64,000 bases of DNA from Cytophagales bacterium (GCA_013298215.1 JAAFKE010000006.1:35285-99284), one strand, 5' to 3'; positions 1-9,371 are shown, counted from the first letter of the stretch. Made by a program: numbers and translations. Notes: a model not told the origin generated them from the sequence alone.

Positions 1-127
1 CGTAGTCTACCACGCCAATCTGCGTCGCATCTACATTGCCTTGGTTGGTCACTTTAATAGCAAACGTAATCATGCCGCCTGGCTGAACACTCGAAGAACC
101 CGTCACTACCTTTGTTAAGGCTAAGTC
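1..127 (-). repeat. DUF11 module repeat, copy 1
   Basis: These 127 bases recur without a mismatch at 472-598, a spacing of 471 bp (157 codons), in the same reading frame of the adhesin. They encode the start of a DUF11 module (FDLALTKVVTGSSSVQPG and onward). Identity at the base level, including third positions, indicates recent duplication or gene conversion. Confidence 0.9.
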
Positions 128-1768
128 AAATACTGGTCTTAGTGTCACTGTGAACTCGGCTGGATCGTGGTCGTCTTCATCGCCGCCGTTCTTGCCGTCG
201 CCTGTTATGTCGTTGTCAGTTACAAATCTATCTTGATCGACTGCGTCTGGAGTAGAATCTACGTCCGTCGCGGGATCACCTCTGCCGTCTTTGGCTTCGC
301 TGATCTCGGCCTTGTTTAATTTCACGCCTGGCGTGGCGGCAGCATCTACCATGAAAGTAATGTTCACGGTGGTGTCTCTACCTGCCCTCAATAAGGCCAG
401 CTTAGTACCCAATGTCGCCTTGCCGCCAGCAAAAGTCCATCTCGAATCGCTCAAGGTCAAGCCCGCTGGTACGTAGTCTACCACGCCAATCTGCGTCGCA
501 TCTACATTGCCTTGGTTGGTCACTTTAATAGCAAACGTAATCATGCCGCCTGGCTGAACACTCGAAGAACCCGTCACTACCTTTGTTAAGGCTAAGTCGA
601 AGATTGGCCCAGGCTGCACAATGATGTCGCAGCATCCTGTGGCTGGACACGTATTTACGGTAGTCGTAAAACCATAACGTCCTGGCCCTTTTATGGTCAA
701 GACTCCTGCAGATACCGAAGCACTGTCGCCCAATGCTCTATTGCCGTTGCGCGTCCAAGTTACAGTCCCCAAGTTTGAGTACTGCGCTGGAACGGTTACG
801 GTGTATTCTTCTCCCTTATACCAAAGTACTGGAACAGAAAAACAGGCCGAAGCCATATCATCCTCGCCCAAGACTCCGTTTCCAGGACTCGAGTCGCCAT
901 CAACGCTACCTGCACCCATCGATCTAATTTCGGCAATGTTAAAAAACACACCCCTTTCTATCACAGTGGCAATCAGCTCAAGCTTGGCCGAATCGCCTGC
1001 GGCGAGCGACGGGATAGACCACAGACCCACATTACCAGTGGGTGAGAAAGTTGTGCCAGCGGCAGCAATATTGCCTGTGAGGGTAGCGCCAGCTATCGAT
1101 AAACTATCTTTTACAATGATATTAGCAACTCTGGTCGTTCCTTCGTTTTTAACGAAAATAGTGTACCTAACAGAGCCATTCAGCGCTGGAGTGGCATTGT
1201 TAATAGATTTTCTGAGAGATAAGTCTACGTTCTGCACTTGAGCGATCGAAGACAGCGCCGCTCCGAGCACCAACAAGGCACTCATCAGTGTCCTATTGAG
1301 GACACTGATACACTTTCTGTGAAGGACACCATTGGTCTTTTCTCGCTGACAATCATCATCAAAATAAGGTGGAGGTGTACCATTTTTGCTTCCGTGCAGA
1401 CCCTCGGTAACTGCTGGCTTTGACACCCAACAACCACGTACTGAGTCATAGAAACTACTCAAAGAGCGTTCTGCGACCATCTCTTCTTCGGCGTAGTATA
1501 AATGGTTCATGACATTTAACTTTACTGGTTTATAAACATTTATTAAGGCAATTTTACTATATGTTGGAGGAGTTTTTGCGTCCTTATGGCTGCGCCCAGA
1601 AGACGAAGCACCGTCAAGGTTGTTTCGGCTAAAAGTAGCTTGGCTGAAGCACAGCTGCTGTAGGTAGTCCCAAAAGAGGATCAATTTTGAGACCCTCTCG
1701 CGTCTATGTTGACTGGTCAGTGGAGGTAGAATCTCTTGCCTCTCTCTTTGGGTAAAGTGTTCTTTCAT
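1..1768 (-). CDS. Large DUF11-repeat surface adhesin, 5' part (runs off the left edge)
   Basis: Read on the minus strand, one frame stays open from about position 1801 to the window edge. It encodes a hydrophobic signal-like segment (MSALLVLGAALSSIAQ, starting at 1285) followed by beta-rich DUF11-type modules with Asp/Gly-rich linkers (DGDSSPGNG, DNDITGDGKNGGDEDD). This is typical of very large secreted or cell-surface adhesins of Bacteroidota. The start is uncertain: in-frame ATGs lie at 1795, 1768, 1510 and 1285. The frame is open for about 165 codons ahead of the signal-like segment, so either the protein has an unusually long N-terminal extension or translation starts at 1285 or 1510. The C-terminus is outside the window, so anchoring or T9SS export cannot be judged. 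The family assignment rests on the repeat pattern seen; a ligand cannot be named. Confidence 0.8.
   Translation of the reverse strand, partial: MKEHFTQRERQEILPPLTSQHRRERVSKLILFWDYLQQLCFSQATFSRNNLDGASSSGRSHKDAKTPPTYSKIALINVYKPVKLNVMNHLYYAEEEMVAERSLSSFYDSVRGCWVSKPAVTEGLHGSKNGTPPPYFDDDCQREKTNGVLHRKCISVLNRTLMSALLVLGAALSSIAQVQNVDLSLRKSINNATPALNGSVRYTIFVKNEGTTRVANIIVKDSLSIAGATLTGNIAAAGTTFSPTGNVGLWSIPSLAAGDSAKLELIATVIERGVFFNIAEIRSMGAGSVDGDSSPGNGVLGEDDMASACFSVPVLWYKGEEYTVTVPAQYSNLGTVTWTRNGNRALGDSASVSAGVLTIKGPGRYGFTTTVNTCPATGCCDIIVQPGPIFDLALTKVVTGSSSVQPGGMITFAIKVTNQGNVDATQIGVVDYVPAGLTLSDSRWTFAGGKATLGTKLALLRAGRDTTVNITFMVDAAATPGVKLNKAEISEAKDGRGDPATDVDSTPDAVDQDRFVTDNDITGDGKNGGDEDDHDPAEFTVTLRPVFDLALTKVVTGSSSVQPGGMITFAIKVTNQGNVDATQIGVVDY
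472..598 (-). repeat. DUF11 module repeat, copy 2
   Basis: Second exact copy of the 127-base unit at 1-127. The sequence diverges directly after the shared CTAAGTC. Upstream in the coding direction it is preceded by a different, Cys-containing linker (CPATGCC). Confidence 0.9.
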
Positions 1769-1801
1769 TTTAATTGAGGATTGATTAATCAACATGGGAT
1801 C

Positions 1802-2219
1802 TCTAAGACATAGTTTAGGTGTCGTTCAGAATTTAGACCCCAGACCATCTTAGAAGTAATCGCAACGAATGCGGTCGGTAGCAGTAATTCCATACAAAAA
1901 GCATCCAAAATTATGCCAAAGACACTGATTAGTGGACTATAATTCAAATATTAAGTTCATATTACTGTAATTCAAGTAGTTACATTAAAAATAATTCATC
2001 TACGCTAAACACAAAAACGCACACATGACCGCTAATATAGGGTATTTATCTAATAATCAAGCCCTTTTGTCTTACTAACTAAAATCGTGCCAAAAATTCT
2101 AAGATGTTTTTATTTTTCAAACTACTACCGAAATAATGTAGTCGTAAGTAGGCCCCCAGACCCCGCTGATACCTTGAAAAAATCCCAAATTAGGGGTGAG
2201 AAAAGACGGAACGGGCGAC
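1802..2219. other. Intergenic region between adhesin and TolB-like gene
   Basis: AT-rich 418 bp with many stops in all frames. It holds a possible promoter for the minus-strand adhesin (separate entry). I see no convincing terminator for the minus-strand gene that starts at 5423 and ends at 2220, and no RNA gene. Confidence 0.5.
1917..1948 (-). promoter_or_regulatory. Candidate Bacteroidota promoter for the adhesin
   Basis: On the minus strand there is TTTG, a 20-nt spacer, then TGTCTTTG, one mismatch from the -7 consensus TAnnTTTG. It lies 120-150 nt upstream of the most distal in-frame start codons (1795, 1768), which fits transcription of the long-extension form. Confidence 0.4.
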
Positions 2220-5200
2220 CTAAAAGTCGTAGCCGAGCGATAAATAAGGAATGGCTTTGGTGCTGGTATTGTTGTCTAAACCCCAAGCATAGTCGAGTTT
2301 TGCGTAAAAACCAAACAGCATTGTGCGCGCACCCAGCCCGTAGCCAACCAAAAACGGATTACGAAAGGTCGTAACGGTGGCGCTCCAAGAATCTTCTTTT
2401 AAGATGGTGGTGTTTAGGCTATTGGAGCGACTAAAGGGACTCTTGCCAGTCCAAGCCGTACCTACATCGGTAAAGGCTACAAATTGAAAATTTCTCAAAA
2501 AATTTGACGTAATAGGCCCCCGATAAAAGTATTTTACGAGTGGTATTCGGACCTCGGCGTTGAACACCAGGTGGTTCGTACCCGCCAATTTATTGATCGG
2601 AAAACCACGCATCGGAGCGGCAAATTCCAGAAAAAACAGGTCGCGATTATCAATCACCACGTTCGTTATAGGGTTAACTCCAACGGCCAGAGCGTCACCT
2701 TTATCTTTAAATTCTTGGCGCTTTCCGATCCAGTTTTCTACGCCACCCAGCACACTTTGCTTGGGTGATGGCCCACCCGACCGCGCAAAAGAAAAGCGCA
2801 GCGCCAGAATAATATCTCGGTGAATTTTTTGGTAATGGCGGGCATCAATTGCAATTCTATTAAAGCCATCGTCGCTGTTTGTTAGTCCTCCATACCGATC
2901 GTAACGCACCTTCAAGCGCGTTCCTTCGATCATATTCATGCCATTAATGTGGGTGTTGTCCATCACAAATTCGCCGCGTGCACCCGCATAGGAAGATACA
3001 TCATCGGGTACTGAAAGCGAGCTAACATCGAGCAAGCGGGTTTCGGCAAAAAAGGGAGAAATCGTAAAACGGCTTGTTTCACTCAACGGATAAGACGCAT
3101 TGAAAGTGATCCGATTGAAACGGTATTTTTGGGTAACCGACTGATCATCTACGTAAATAGAACTGCGTTCTATCTTCATGCCATAGTCTATGCGGTGCGC
3201 CAAATTGCTGTACTCAACCCACAAATCGGTGTTACGAAAATTGAAATTAACGAACGCCCCCGCCTTAACGATGTGTTTTTCGAGTAGGTCGTTCATCGTT
3301 ATGGACTGCTGAAAACCAAAGCCCCGGATCGGATCTACGCGCACATCGGACTGCGTGTCGTTAGAAATAAACAAACCTTTGTAGTCGAAGGGCCCTTTCA
3401 CTGTGATGTTTTCGCGCCGACGCATGCGACTCGGCATGGCCGCAATGGTGGAGTTGATGCTCTTCTTAGATTTGCTTTCGTAGGCTTTTAGTATGTCGGC
3501 ATCGAACTCGTAGTTTTCGGTATCTACCTCGCCTGGCTCCAACTTGGTGGCCAGCGCGGGCGCGGCTTGCACGGCCAATGGCTGCACAAGCACTGGGGCG
3601 TTTTTCTTTTTAGAGATTTTTGGGGTTGTCTTCGACGGATCGAGACGCGGTGCAACGGGCGAGTTTAATGACTGATTTACATCAAAAACGGGGGTAAAAC
3701 CAACGGTCTCAAACCCATTTTGGTAGATCAAATATAGCATCGAACCACTCTGTAAATTGAGGTCGAAATCTTGAATGTTGTGGCTAAAATTGGTTAACTC
3801 TCGCACCGCTTTGGTGTCAATATCGAGGCGGTACAGGTTCGTAATTCCTTTTACATCCGACAAAAAATACACTGCGCGGTCGTCGAAAGCCAGCGGCCGG
3901 CTCGGCGTGCCAAGCGAGTCGATGAGTCGCCTAACTGTGGTGGCTCGGTAGCCACCTTCGTGAAAAAACAAACCAAACTTGTCTTTGATGGTCCGGTACG
4001 AACCTCGGTCAAGGCCCAAGGTGTCTTTGAGGCGGTTGGAGGTAAAAACAAATTGCTGGCTCGACTGCCCCACGAAGCGCGGGTACAGGTCGTCGTACAG
4101 ATCGTTGGTAATCTGGGCGGTAGCGCCCCGCCCTACGTTGAAGTAATAAATATCGTTTTGGCCGTTTTTCTCGGCACTCATCACCAGAAAGGTTCCATCG
4201 TCGGCTATGTCAAAATCAACGATTTGGTTTAGGTTGCGTATCTCGCGCTCGATTTTAAGTTTGGGCTTTCCCTCCTCAAAATTGTTGTATATATATAAGG
4301 TAAGCTTTCCACGGTCGTCGATCACCACTGCCAGCGAATTGTTGCGCTGCCACGCCACCAGCGGAGTTTGAAGGTTGCGTTCTTTAGCCGTTATTTCGTA
4401 GCCTCCCTTGGTAACATTGATTTTTTTCTTGTCCGACAACCGTATCACGTCGATGCTGTACTTGCCCTGCTTGATGTTCGAATACGCAACCCACTTGTTG
4501 TCGTTGCTCAAGCGGGTTCTTTTAAGGATCGAATTTTGCTTATTGACTGGCACATCCAAAAGATGATCGTCGGCATTGACTTTATAATTTTGGGTAATGT
4601 AGGCATCTTGATTGATATAAAAATCCTGCCAGTCTTTCAAAAACCGCGTATACGAAACCCCGAGCGTACTGGCTATGCTCGTTTGTTCGGTGCGGATGAT
4701 GCGCGTCAGGTTCAGGATGTTCGAGATATTGTCGCGCCCGTAGCGTTCGGCAATGTAGTTCCAGATCGACAGGCCCACGATGGTGGCCGCCCTTCCGGTT
4801 GTAAACGAGGGTTTGCGCGGGAAACCCCCTTTAATCATGTTCCGAAACTGATCGTCGGCTTCTCCCGTCCAACCTTCGGCAATGTAGGCGGCTATGCCCG
4901 ACATAAACCAGTCTGGCACCGACAGCAGTAGCGAGCTTTGAAGTGCGTCTTTGAGGCTGCCCCCGTAGAGCATATCGTACACAAAAAGCGTGGTTATTTC
5001 TTGAATGAGCTGTTTTTTGAAACTAATCTGGTCGCCAGCAAAGGCAATTTCTACCCGAGATTTGGCCAGTGCAATGTCCTTATCTTTCAAATCGCCGAGC
5101 GATGCCATGCCCATATTGCTTTGGCTGAGGTCTTGGGGCGAGTTGTACAAAAATACTTTTATGCGGCTGTAGGGCGTGTAGCCAAGTATTTCGGTGATTC

Positions 5201-5423
5201 GGTCAAAATCGGATTCGGCGTAGAGCGCAGCTATGTTGGCCAAAGCACCGCCTTCTTGGTAGTGGTAAATCTCAAAATTGGCCGTTCTGAGAATTTTCCA
5301 TTCAAAGCGTCGATACTGGATTCGGTTTTTGCCGAACGTTTCTTGGGAAGGGTAGTTTTGGGCAGTCGCGCAAAATCCAAAAACGAGGAGTGTGAGTGTG
5401 AGTATATGTTTTGTGCTGCCCAT
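2220..5423 (-). CDS. TolB-like beta-propeller / outer-membrane surface-antigen fusion protein
   Basis: 1067-residue exported protein with a signal peptide (LTLTLLVFGFCATAQ). An N-terminal part resembles a peptidase-MA-like zinc-less domain (about residues 30-270). The middle part (about 290-600) has repeated WD40/PD40-type blades such as DIYYFNVGRG and LYRLDIDTKA. A basic linker follows, then a C-terminal beta-barrel of the bacterial surface antigen (BamA/TamA barrel) type ending in the aromatic LSLGYDF. Proteins with this layout are common in Bacteroidota and are usually annotated as TolB-like translocation proteins; their role is not established. It follows the FAD oxidoreductase gene by 39 bp in a probable cmk-led transcription unit. 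The ATG at 5423 fits the signal peptide. Confidence 0.8.
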   Translation of the reverse strand: MGSTKHILTLTLLVFGFCATAQNYPSQETFGKNRIQYRRFEWKILRTANFEIYHYQEGGALANIAALYAESDFDRITEILGYTPYSRIKVFLYNSPQDLSQSNMGMASLGDLKDKDIALAKSRVEIAFAGDQISFKKQLIQEITTLFVYDMLYGGSLKDALQSSLLLSVPDWFMSGIAAYIAEGWTGEADDQFRNMIKGGFPRKPSFTTGRAATIVGLSIWNYIAERYGRDNISNILNLTRIIRTEQTSIASTLGVSYTRFLKDWQDFYINQDAYITQNYKVNADDHLLDVPVNKQNSILKRTRLSNDNKWVAYSNIKQGKYSIDVIRLSDKKKINVTKGGYEITAKERNLQTPLVAWQRNNSLAVVIDDRGKLTLYIYNNFEEGKPKLKIEREIRNLNQIVDFDIADDGTFLVMSAEKNGQNDIYYFNVGRGATAQITNDLYDDLYPRFVGQSSQQFVFTSNRLKDTLGLDRGSYRTIKDKFGLFFHEGGYRATTVRRLIDSLGTPSRPLAFDDRAVYFLSDVKGITNLYRLDIDTKAVRELTNFSHNIQDFDLNLQSGSMLYLIYQNGFETVGFTPVFDVNQSLNSPVAPRLDPSKTTPKISKKKNAPVLVQPLAVQAAPALATKLEPGEVDTENYEFDADILKAYESKSKKSINSTIAAMPSRMRRRENITVKGPFDYKGLFISNDTQSDVRVDPIRGFGFQQSITMNDLLEKHIVKAGAFVNFNFRNTDLWVEYSNLAHRIDYGMKIERSSIYVDDQSVTQKYRFNRITFNASYPLSETSRFTISPFFAETRLLDVSSLSVPDDVSSYAGARGEFVMDNTHINGMNMIEGTRLKVRYDRYGGLTNSDDGFNRIAIDARHYQKIHRDIILALRFSFARSGGPSPKQSVLGGVENWIGKRQEFKDKGDALAVGVNPITNVVIDNRDLFFLEFAAPMRGFPINKLAGTNHLVFNAEVRIPLVKYFYRGPITSNFLRNFQFVAFTDVGTAWTGKSPFSRSNSLNTTILKEDSWSATVTTFRNPFLVGYGLGARTMLFGFYAKLDYAWGLDNNTSTKAIPYLSLGYDF

Positions 5424-5462
5424 ATTTTGTTTGTTAAAATTGACCCGCTAATCTGGCCCCGC

Positions 5463-6542
5463 TTACGTACCGAAATATAACGAAAAATGGTTCTCAATAT
5501 TTACCTCGGGGCTTAATTCTTTGCCCTCCTCCAAACATGCCACCATCTGAGCCGCAAAATAAGGTGCCAGCGTTACGCCCTTTGTGCCAAGTCCGTTGAA
5601 AATACCGAGCGTTCGGTGGGCGGGATGCAGGCCCAAAATCGGCCGCCGGTCTTTGGTGGCGGGCCGCAAACCTGCCTCTTGGCCCACAACTTGGTAGGGA
5701 GCTTTCAGAAACATTGCGAGTTTACTTTCCACATACGCACGTCCGTCGGCGGTAGTTTGCCAGTCGAGGTCATGCCATGAGTAGGTCGCGCCGATTCGAC
5801 AAAGCCCGCTGGCCGACGGAATAACCCACACGCCCTGGTTCACGATCTCTTCGATGCCGTACCCGTCGATCTGGACGGTCAGAATCTGGCCTTTCACGGG
5901 GTTGTAGGGCAGCCAGTCGAAAAACGGATTCTCGCGGGCTTGAACACCCTCACAAAATATAACTTTTCTAAATTTACTCCCACTCCATTCTACGCCTAAA
6001 TCACTAACGCTCAAACTATTATAATCAAACTCAGTTTCTACATATTGACTTTTTTCAATAAAATAAGTCTTCATTTTTTTGAGCATCTCGGGTACATCTA
6101 TCCACCCTGAGCGCGTCACTTCGAGGCCCCCGAACGGATTATGCACCCAATTGGTATATTTGCGGTGGTCGGGCGCGGCGGCCGTGTACTTGCCGATGGT
6201 CTCGTCGGCGGTCTGCGACAGGTACTGGTTTTGTTCTTGAACGGAGCGGAAGGGTCGGTATATATTTTTGTCATGCACGAGTTTGGTTCTAAACTTTTGC
6301 TGCACGTTTTCGTAAAAATGGTGGGCAAACGGAAACAACTCGTCGGCCAACCAGGTCTTTACCAATTTTTTACCAGTGAGTGGGTTGAATATGCCCGCCG
6401 ATATTTTTGAGGCCGAGGGCAAAGTAGCAGAATTGACGATCAGCACTTTTTTGCCTCTTTGGTCGAGCATCCAAGCCAGCACCGATCCAGCAATGCCCTG
6501 GCCCACAATCAGGTAGTCGAACTCAGTGGCTTGCTGGGGCAT
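5463..6542 (-). CDS. FAD-dependent oxidoreductase (DAO family)
   Basis: 359 residues. The N-terminal dinucleotide-binding motif YLIVGQGIAGSVLAWML (GxGxxG) and the following acidic-type strand (KKVLIVN) mark a FAD-binding fold. The DAO-type C-terminal part has GLRPATKDRRPILGLHP and GIFNGLGTKGVTLAPYFA, as in glycine/D-amino-acid oxidase-like enzymes. No substrate can be read from sequence; the nearest general shape is the oxidase module of MnmC or ThiO-like enzymes. The start overlaps the 3' end of cmk by 20 bp, so the two are probably translationally coupled. Confidence 0.85.
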   Translation of the reverse strand: MPQQATEFDYLIVGQGIAGSVLAWMLDQRGKKVLIVNSATLPSASKISAGIFNPLTGKKLVKTWLADELFPFAHHFYENVQQKFRTKLVHDKNIYRPFRSVQEQNQYLSQTADETIGKYTAAAPDHRKYTNWVHNPFGGLEVTRSGWIDVPEMLKKMKTYFIEKSQYVETEFDYNSLSVSDLGVEWSGSKFRKVIFCEGVQARENPFFDWLPYNPVKGQILTVQIDGYGIEEIVNQGVWVIPSASGLCRIGATYSWHDLDWQTTADGRAYVESKLAMFLKAPYQVVGQEAGLRPATKDRRPILGLHPAHRTLGIFNGLGTKGVTLAPYFAAQMVACLEEGKELSPEVNIENHFSLYFGT

Positions 6543-7230
6543 GGTGCGTTTTTAGGGCAAGGGTGGCGCGGGCCAGTTCAATAAGTTTTTCGATTTGGCC
6601 GTCGAGCGTCATATACGACGTATCGATGAGCAGCGCGTCGTCGGCTTGGCGCAAGGGGCTGTCTTGGCGGGTGGTGTCTATGTGGTCGCGCTTGCGAATG
6701 TTGTCCAGAATTTCGTCCAAGTCGAGCGCGTCGCCCTTGGCCAAAAGCTCAGTCTGTCGGCGTTCGGCCCTAATCTGGGGCTGGGCAGTCATAAAAACTT
6801 TTAGTTCGGCATCAGGAAAAACCACCGTTCCAATATCGCGGCCGTCCATGACAACGCCCCTGGCCTTGGCCATGCGCTGCTGCTGCGCCACCATGGCGCG
6901 TCGCACCTCCGATATGGCACTAACCTGGCTCACTTGGTTGGCAATGTACATTTTCCTTATCTCGCTTTCTACATTAAGGCCGTTCAGATAGGTCTCGTTT
7001 TGACTGGTGGCGGGGTTCCATTGGAAAACAATGTGAATGTTTTCGAGCGCTTTGGCAACAGCCTTGGGGTTGGTAATGGCCACGTGGTTTTGGTGAAAGT
7101 ACAACGTCACGGCGCGGTACATGGCCCCCGTGTCTATGTAGGCGTAGCCCAGCTGCGCGGCCACGCCCTTGGCCGTAGTACTTTTGCCGCAACTCGAATA
7201 CCCATCAACGGCGATAATTATTTTGTGCAT
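6523..7230 (-). CDS. cmk: Cytidylate kinase
   Basis: 235 residues, the usual length. It phosphorylates CMP and dCMP with ATP in cytosolic pyrimidine nucleotide metabolism. The P-loop GYSSCGKST is at residues 9-17, followed by GYAYIDTGAMYRAVTLY. The CMP-binding and lid segments MDGRDIGTVVFPDA and RRQTELLAKG are present. It is the first gene of a minus-strand unit, overlapping the FAD oxidoreductase gene. The plus-strand gene at 7326 is divergent. Confidence 0.96.
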   Translation of the reverse strand: MHKIIIAVDGYSSCGKSTTAKGVAAQLGYAYIDTGAMYRAVTLYFHQNHVAITNPKAVAKALENIHIVFQWNPATSQNETYLNGLNVESEIRKMYIANQVSQVSAISEVRRAMVAQQQRMAKARGVVMDGRDIGTVVFPDAELKVFMTAQPQIRAERRQTELLAKGDALDLDEILDNIRKRDHIDTTRQDSPLRQADDALLIDTSYMTLDGQIEKLIELARATLALKTHHAPASH

Positions 7231-7325
7231 AGATAAATTTTAGGTTGAAGTCGGGCTACAAAGAAACGCAAAAATGAAATATTTTACCGACATTTGGTTA
7301 TTCAAACTTCAAAACAACTACTACA

Positions 7326-7622
7326 ATGAGTGTAAATGCAAAACATTTGGCCACCTTCGTACTGGGTGCAGCCGCAGGCGTAGCCCTCAACAAATACCTA
7401 CAAACCGAAGACGGAGAAAAACTCGTGGACGACCTTAAAGCCAAAGGCGCAGAGCTAAAAAGCGAGGCTGAGGGCGCAATAGACCAAGCCCCCGAGTATT
7501 TTGAGCAGCTAAAAACAAAAATGACCGAGCTGCTGCAAACCAATTTCCCAGAGGCCGAAAAGATGCTCCAAGATTTATTGTCGAGCCACAAACCAGACAA
7601 GCCAGCAACCCCCGAAAGTTAG
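7326..7622 (+). CDS. YtxH-like small protein
   Basis: 98 residues. A short N-terminal hydrophobic stretch, ATFVLGAAAGVALNKYL, is followed by a charged, helix-rich region (EKLVDDLKAKGAELKSEAEG) of the YtxH/gas-vesicle-protein-like type. Such proteins are small, often membrane-tethered and associated with general stress; the function here is not known. It is 15 bp upstream of pfkB and probably cotranscribed. Confidence 0.75.
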   Translation: MSVNAKHLATFVLGAAAGVALNKYLQTEDGEKLVDDLKAKGAELKSEAEGAIDQAPEYFEQLKTKMTELLQTNFPEAEKMLQDLLSSHKPDKPATPES

Positions 7623-7637
7623 TAAAAAAGACCCGCA

Positions 7638-8594
7638 ATGCCCCAGCACCAAATCGTGACGCTGACGCTCAACCCCGCCATTGATAAAAGCACGGTGGTA
7701 GACCAGTTTGTACCAGAACAAAAACTACGCTGCGCCGCGCCGCGCTTCGACGCGGGCGGCGGCGGCATAAACGTCTCGCGTGGGATTAAAAAATTGGGGG
7801 GCAGCTCGTTGGCAATTTTCACGGCGGGCGGTGCGTCGGGACAACTACTCAGCAACCTGGTTGAGGCCGAAGGCATTGATTATCAGGCAATAGAAACCAA
7901 AGAGTGGACGAGAGAAAACTTCACCGTAACCGAGCAACTGACCAACGCCCAGTACCGTTTTGGAATGCCCGGCACACCAATGAGCCAATCAGAAATTGAT
8001 GCTTGCTTAGATGCCCTCCGCGCCAAAGCACCCGCATACGTGGTGGGGAGCGGTAGTTTGCCGCCAGGCGTACCCGACGATTTTTATGCCCAAGTGGCGG
8101 CCATTACCAAAAAAATGGGCGCGCGCTTCATTTTAGATACCTCGGGCGCACCCCTGCAAGCAGCCTGCAACGAGGGCGTGTTTTTGCTCAAACCCAACAT
8201 CGGAGAGCTCTGCAAGTTGGTGGGGGTGGATAATTTGGACACCAACCAAGTGGACGACGCCGCCCGACAGGTCATTGGCCAGGGAGGCTGCGAGGTAGTA
8301 GTGGTGTCGTTGGGGCCGATGGGTGCAATTTGGGTCACAAAAAACGCCTGCGAACACATTCCTGCCCCGCCCGTAAAAAAACTCAGTACCGTAGGTGCTG
8401 GCGACAGCATGGTGGCGGGTATGACCTGGAGTTTGGCCCAAAATAAAAGTTTCGGCGAAATGGCGCGCATGGGTGTGGCCTGCGGATCTGCCGCCACCAT
8501 GAACACGGGCACGCAGCTTTTCAGGCCCGAAGACGCGCAAAAACTGCTCAGTTGGCTCAATCAGTACGCTCAAAAGTACCAATTGCCAACCTAA
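7638..8594 (+). CDS. pfkB: 6-phosphofructokinase, PfkB (ribokinase) family
   Basis: 318 residues. It resembles E. coli Pfk-2 closely in several blocks: TLTLNPAIDK at the N-terminus, FDAGGGGINVSRGIKKLGG, and the C-terminal STVGAGDSMVAG, whose Asp is the catalytic base in the PfkB family. Expected reaction: ATP-dependent phosphorylation of fructose-6-phosphate; a related sugar phosphate such as tagatose-6-phosphate or fructose-1-phosphate cannot be excluded. It lies after the YtxH-like gene and converges with rnc, with only 3 bp between the stop codons and no room for a classical terminator. Confidence 0.9.
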   Translation: MPQHQIVTLTLNPAIDKSTVVDQFVPEQKLRCAAPRFDAGGGGINVSRGIKKLGGSSLAIFTAGGASGQLLSNLVEAEGIDYQAIETKEWTRENFTVTEQLTNAQYRFGMPGTPMSQSEIDACLDALRAKAPAYVVGSGSLPPGVPDDFYAQVAAITKKMGARFILDTSGAPLQAACNEGVFLLKPNIGELCKLVGVDNLDTNQVDDAARQVIGQGGCEVVVVSLGPMGAIWVTKNACEHIPAPPVKKLSTVGAGDSMVAGMTWSLAQNKSFGEMARMGVACGSAATMNTGTQLFRPEDAQKLLSWLNQYAQKYQLPT

Positions 8595-8597
8595 CCG

Positions 8598-9371
8598 TTA
8601 GGTCGTTTTCAGCTCCAAAAGGGCACACCCTTTTTCGGCGGCCGACTGTTCGGCTTTTTTCTTAGAATACCCGCTTCCCACGGCAAAAGCCTCTTCGTTG
8701 AGGGTCATCTGGCAAATAAATTCCTTGAAGTGGCGCGTTCCTTTTTCTTCAATAATTTCGAAAGCAGCCCGCTTGCCCTCGCGCTGTGCCCACTCAATGA
8801 CTTTGCTTTTGTAGTTGGTATTGTTGCTAATAACGGCCTCTAAGTCGTAGTGCGTCATCAAGTTTTTGGTAATAAAAGTCCGCGTGAAGCGAAACCCCTT
8901 GTCCAAATAAACCGCGCCCACCAGTGCTTCGAGCGCGTCACCGTACATCGAAGAGCTGTGGCCTCCGCCGCGTCGGCCACTGTCAAACTCAATGAGTTTA
9001 TCCAGTCCTATCTTTCGGGCTATCCCGTTGAGCGTTTCGCGGTTCACGATCCGGGAGCGAATTTCGGTCAAAAAACCCTCGTCTTTGTAAGGAAACTTCT
9101 TGAACAGGTACTCGGCAATGACCATGCCCAACACCGAGTCACCGAGGTATTCTAAGCGTTCGTTAGATTCTCGAAACCCTTTTATTCCCGTGTCTTTTGA
9201 GGCCGACGTGTGCAAAAACGCCAACGTGTAGAGATCGATATTGGCGGGTTTTTCGCCAATTATGCTTTCTACGGCTCTTTTGAGGCGTTTTTCGGGGTTT
9301 TCATTCGATCGAAAGAACCCCAAAATAGGCTCAAAAACTGTATTTACTGTGTTGGTAAGAGCAGCTTGCAC
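8598..9371 (-). CDS. rnc: Ribonuclease III
   Basis: 257 residues. It cleaves double-stranded RNA in rRNA maturation and RNA turnover. The signature NERLEYLGDSVLGMVIAEYL carries the acidic metal-binding residues, and a second acidic site is at YGDALEALVGAVYLDKG. A double-stranded-RNA-binding domain follows (about residues 185-255, ending GYSKKKAEQSAAEKGCALL). An N-terminal extension of about 25 residues precedes the catalytic domain, as in other Bacteroidota. Third gene of acpP-fabF-rnc, 4 bp after fabF. Confidence 0.96.
   Translation of the reverse strand: MQAALTNTVNTVFEPILGFFRSNENPEKRLKRAVESIIGEKPANIDLYTLAFLHTSASKDTGIKGFRESNERLEYLGDSVLGMVIAEYLFKKFPYKDEGFLTEIRSRIVNRETLNGIARKIGLDKLIEFDSGRRGGGHSSSMYGDALEALVGAVYLDKGFRFTRTFITKNLMTHYDLEAVISNNTNYKSKVIEWAQREGKRAAFEIIEEKGTRHFKEFICQMTLNEEAFAVGSGYSKKKAEQSAAEKGCALLELKTT

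Noticed and set aside
693-1241. Plus-strand ORF at the left edge
   Set aside because: Antisense to the DUF11 adhesin, whose translation is clearly modular and family-like.
2165-2200. Possible terminator after the TolB-like gene (CCC/GGG followed by T6 on the minus strand)
   Set aside because: Only three base pairs in the stem; too weak.
2087-2374. Plus-strand ORF near the 3' end of the TolB-like gene
   Set aside because: Overlaps antisense the barrel-encoding end of the TolB-like gene; basic, low-quality translation.
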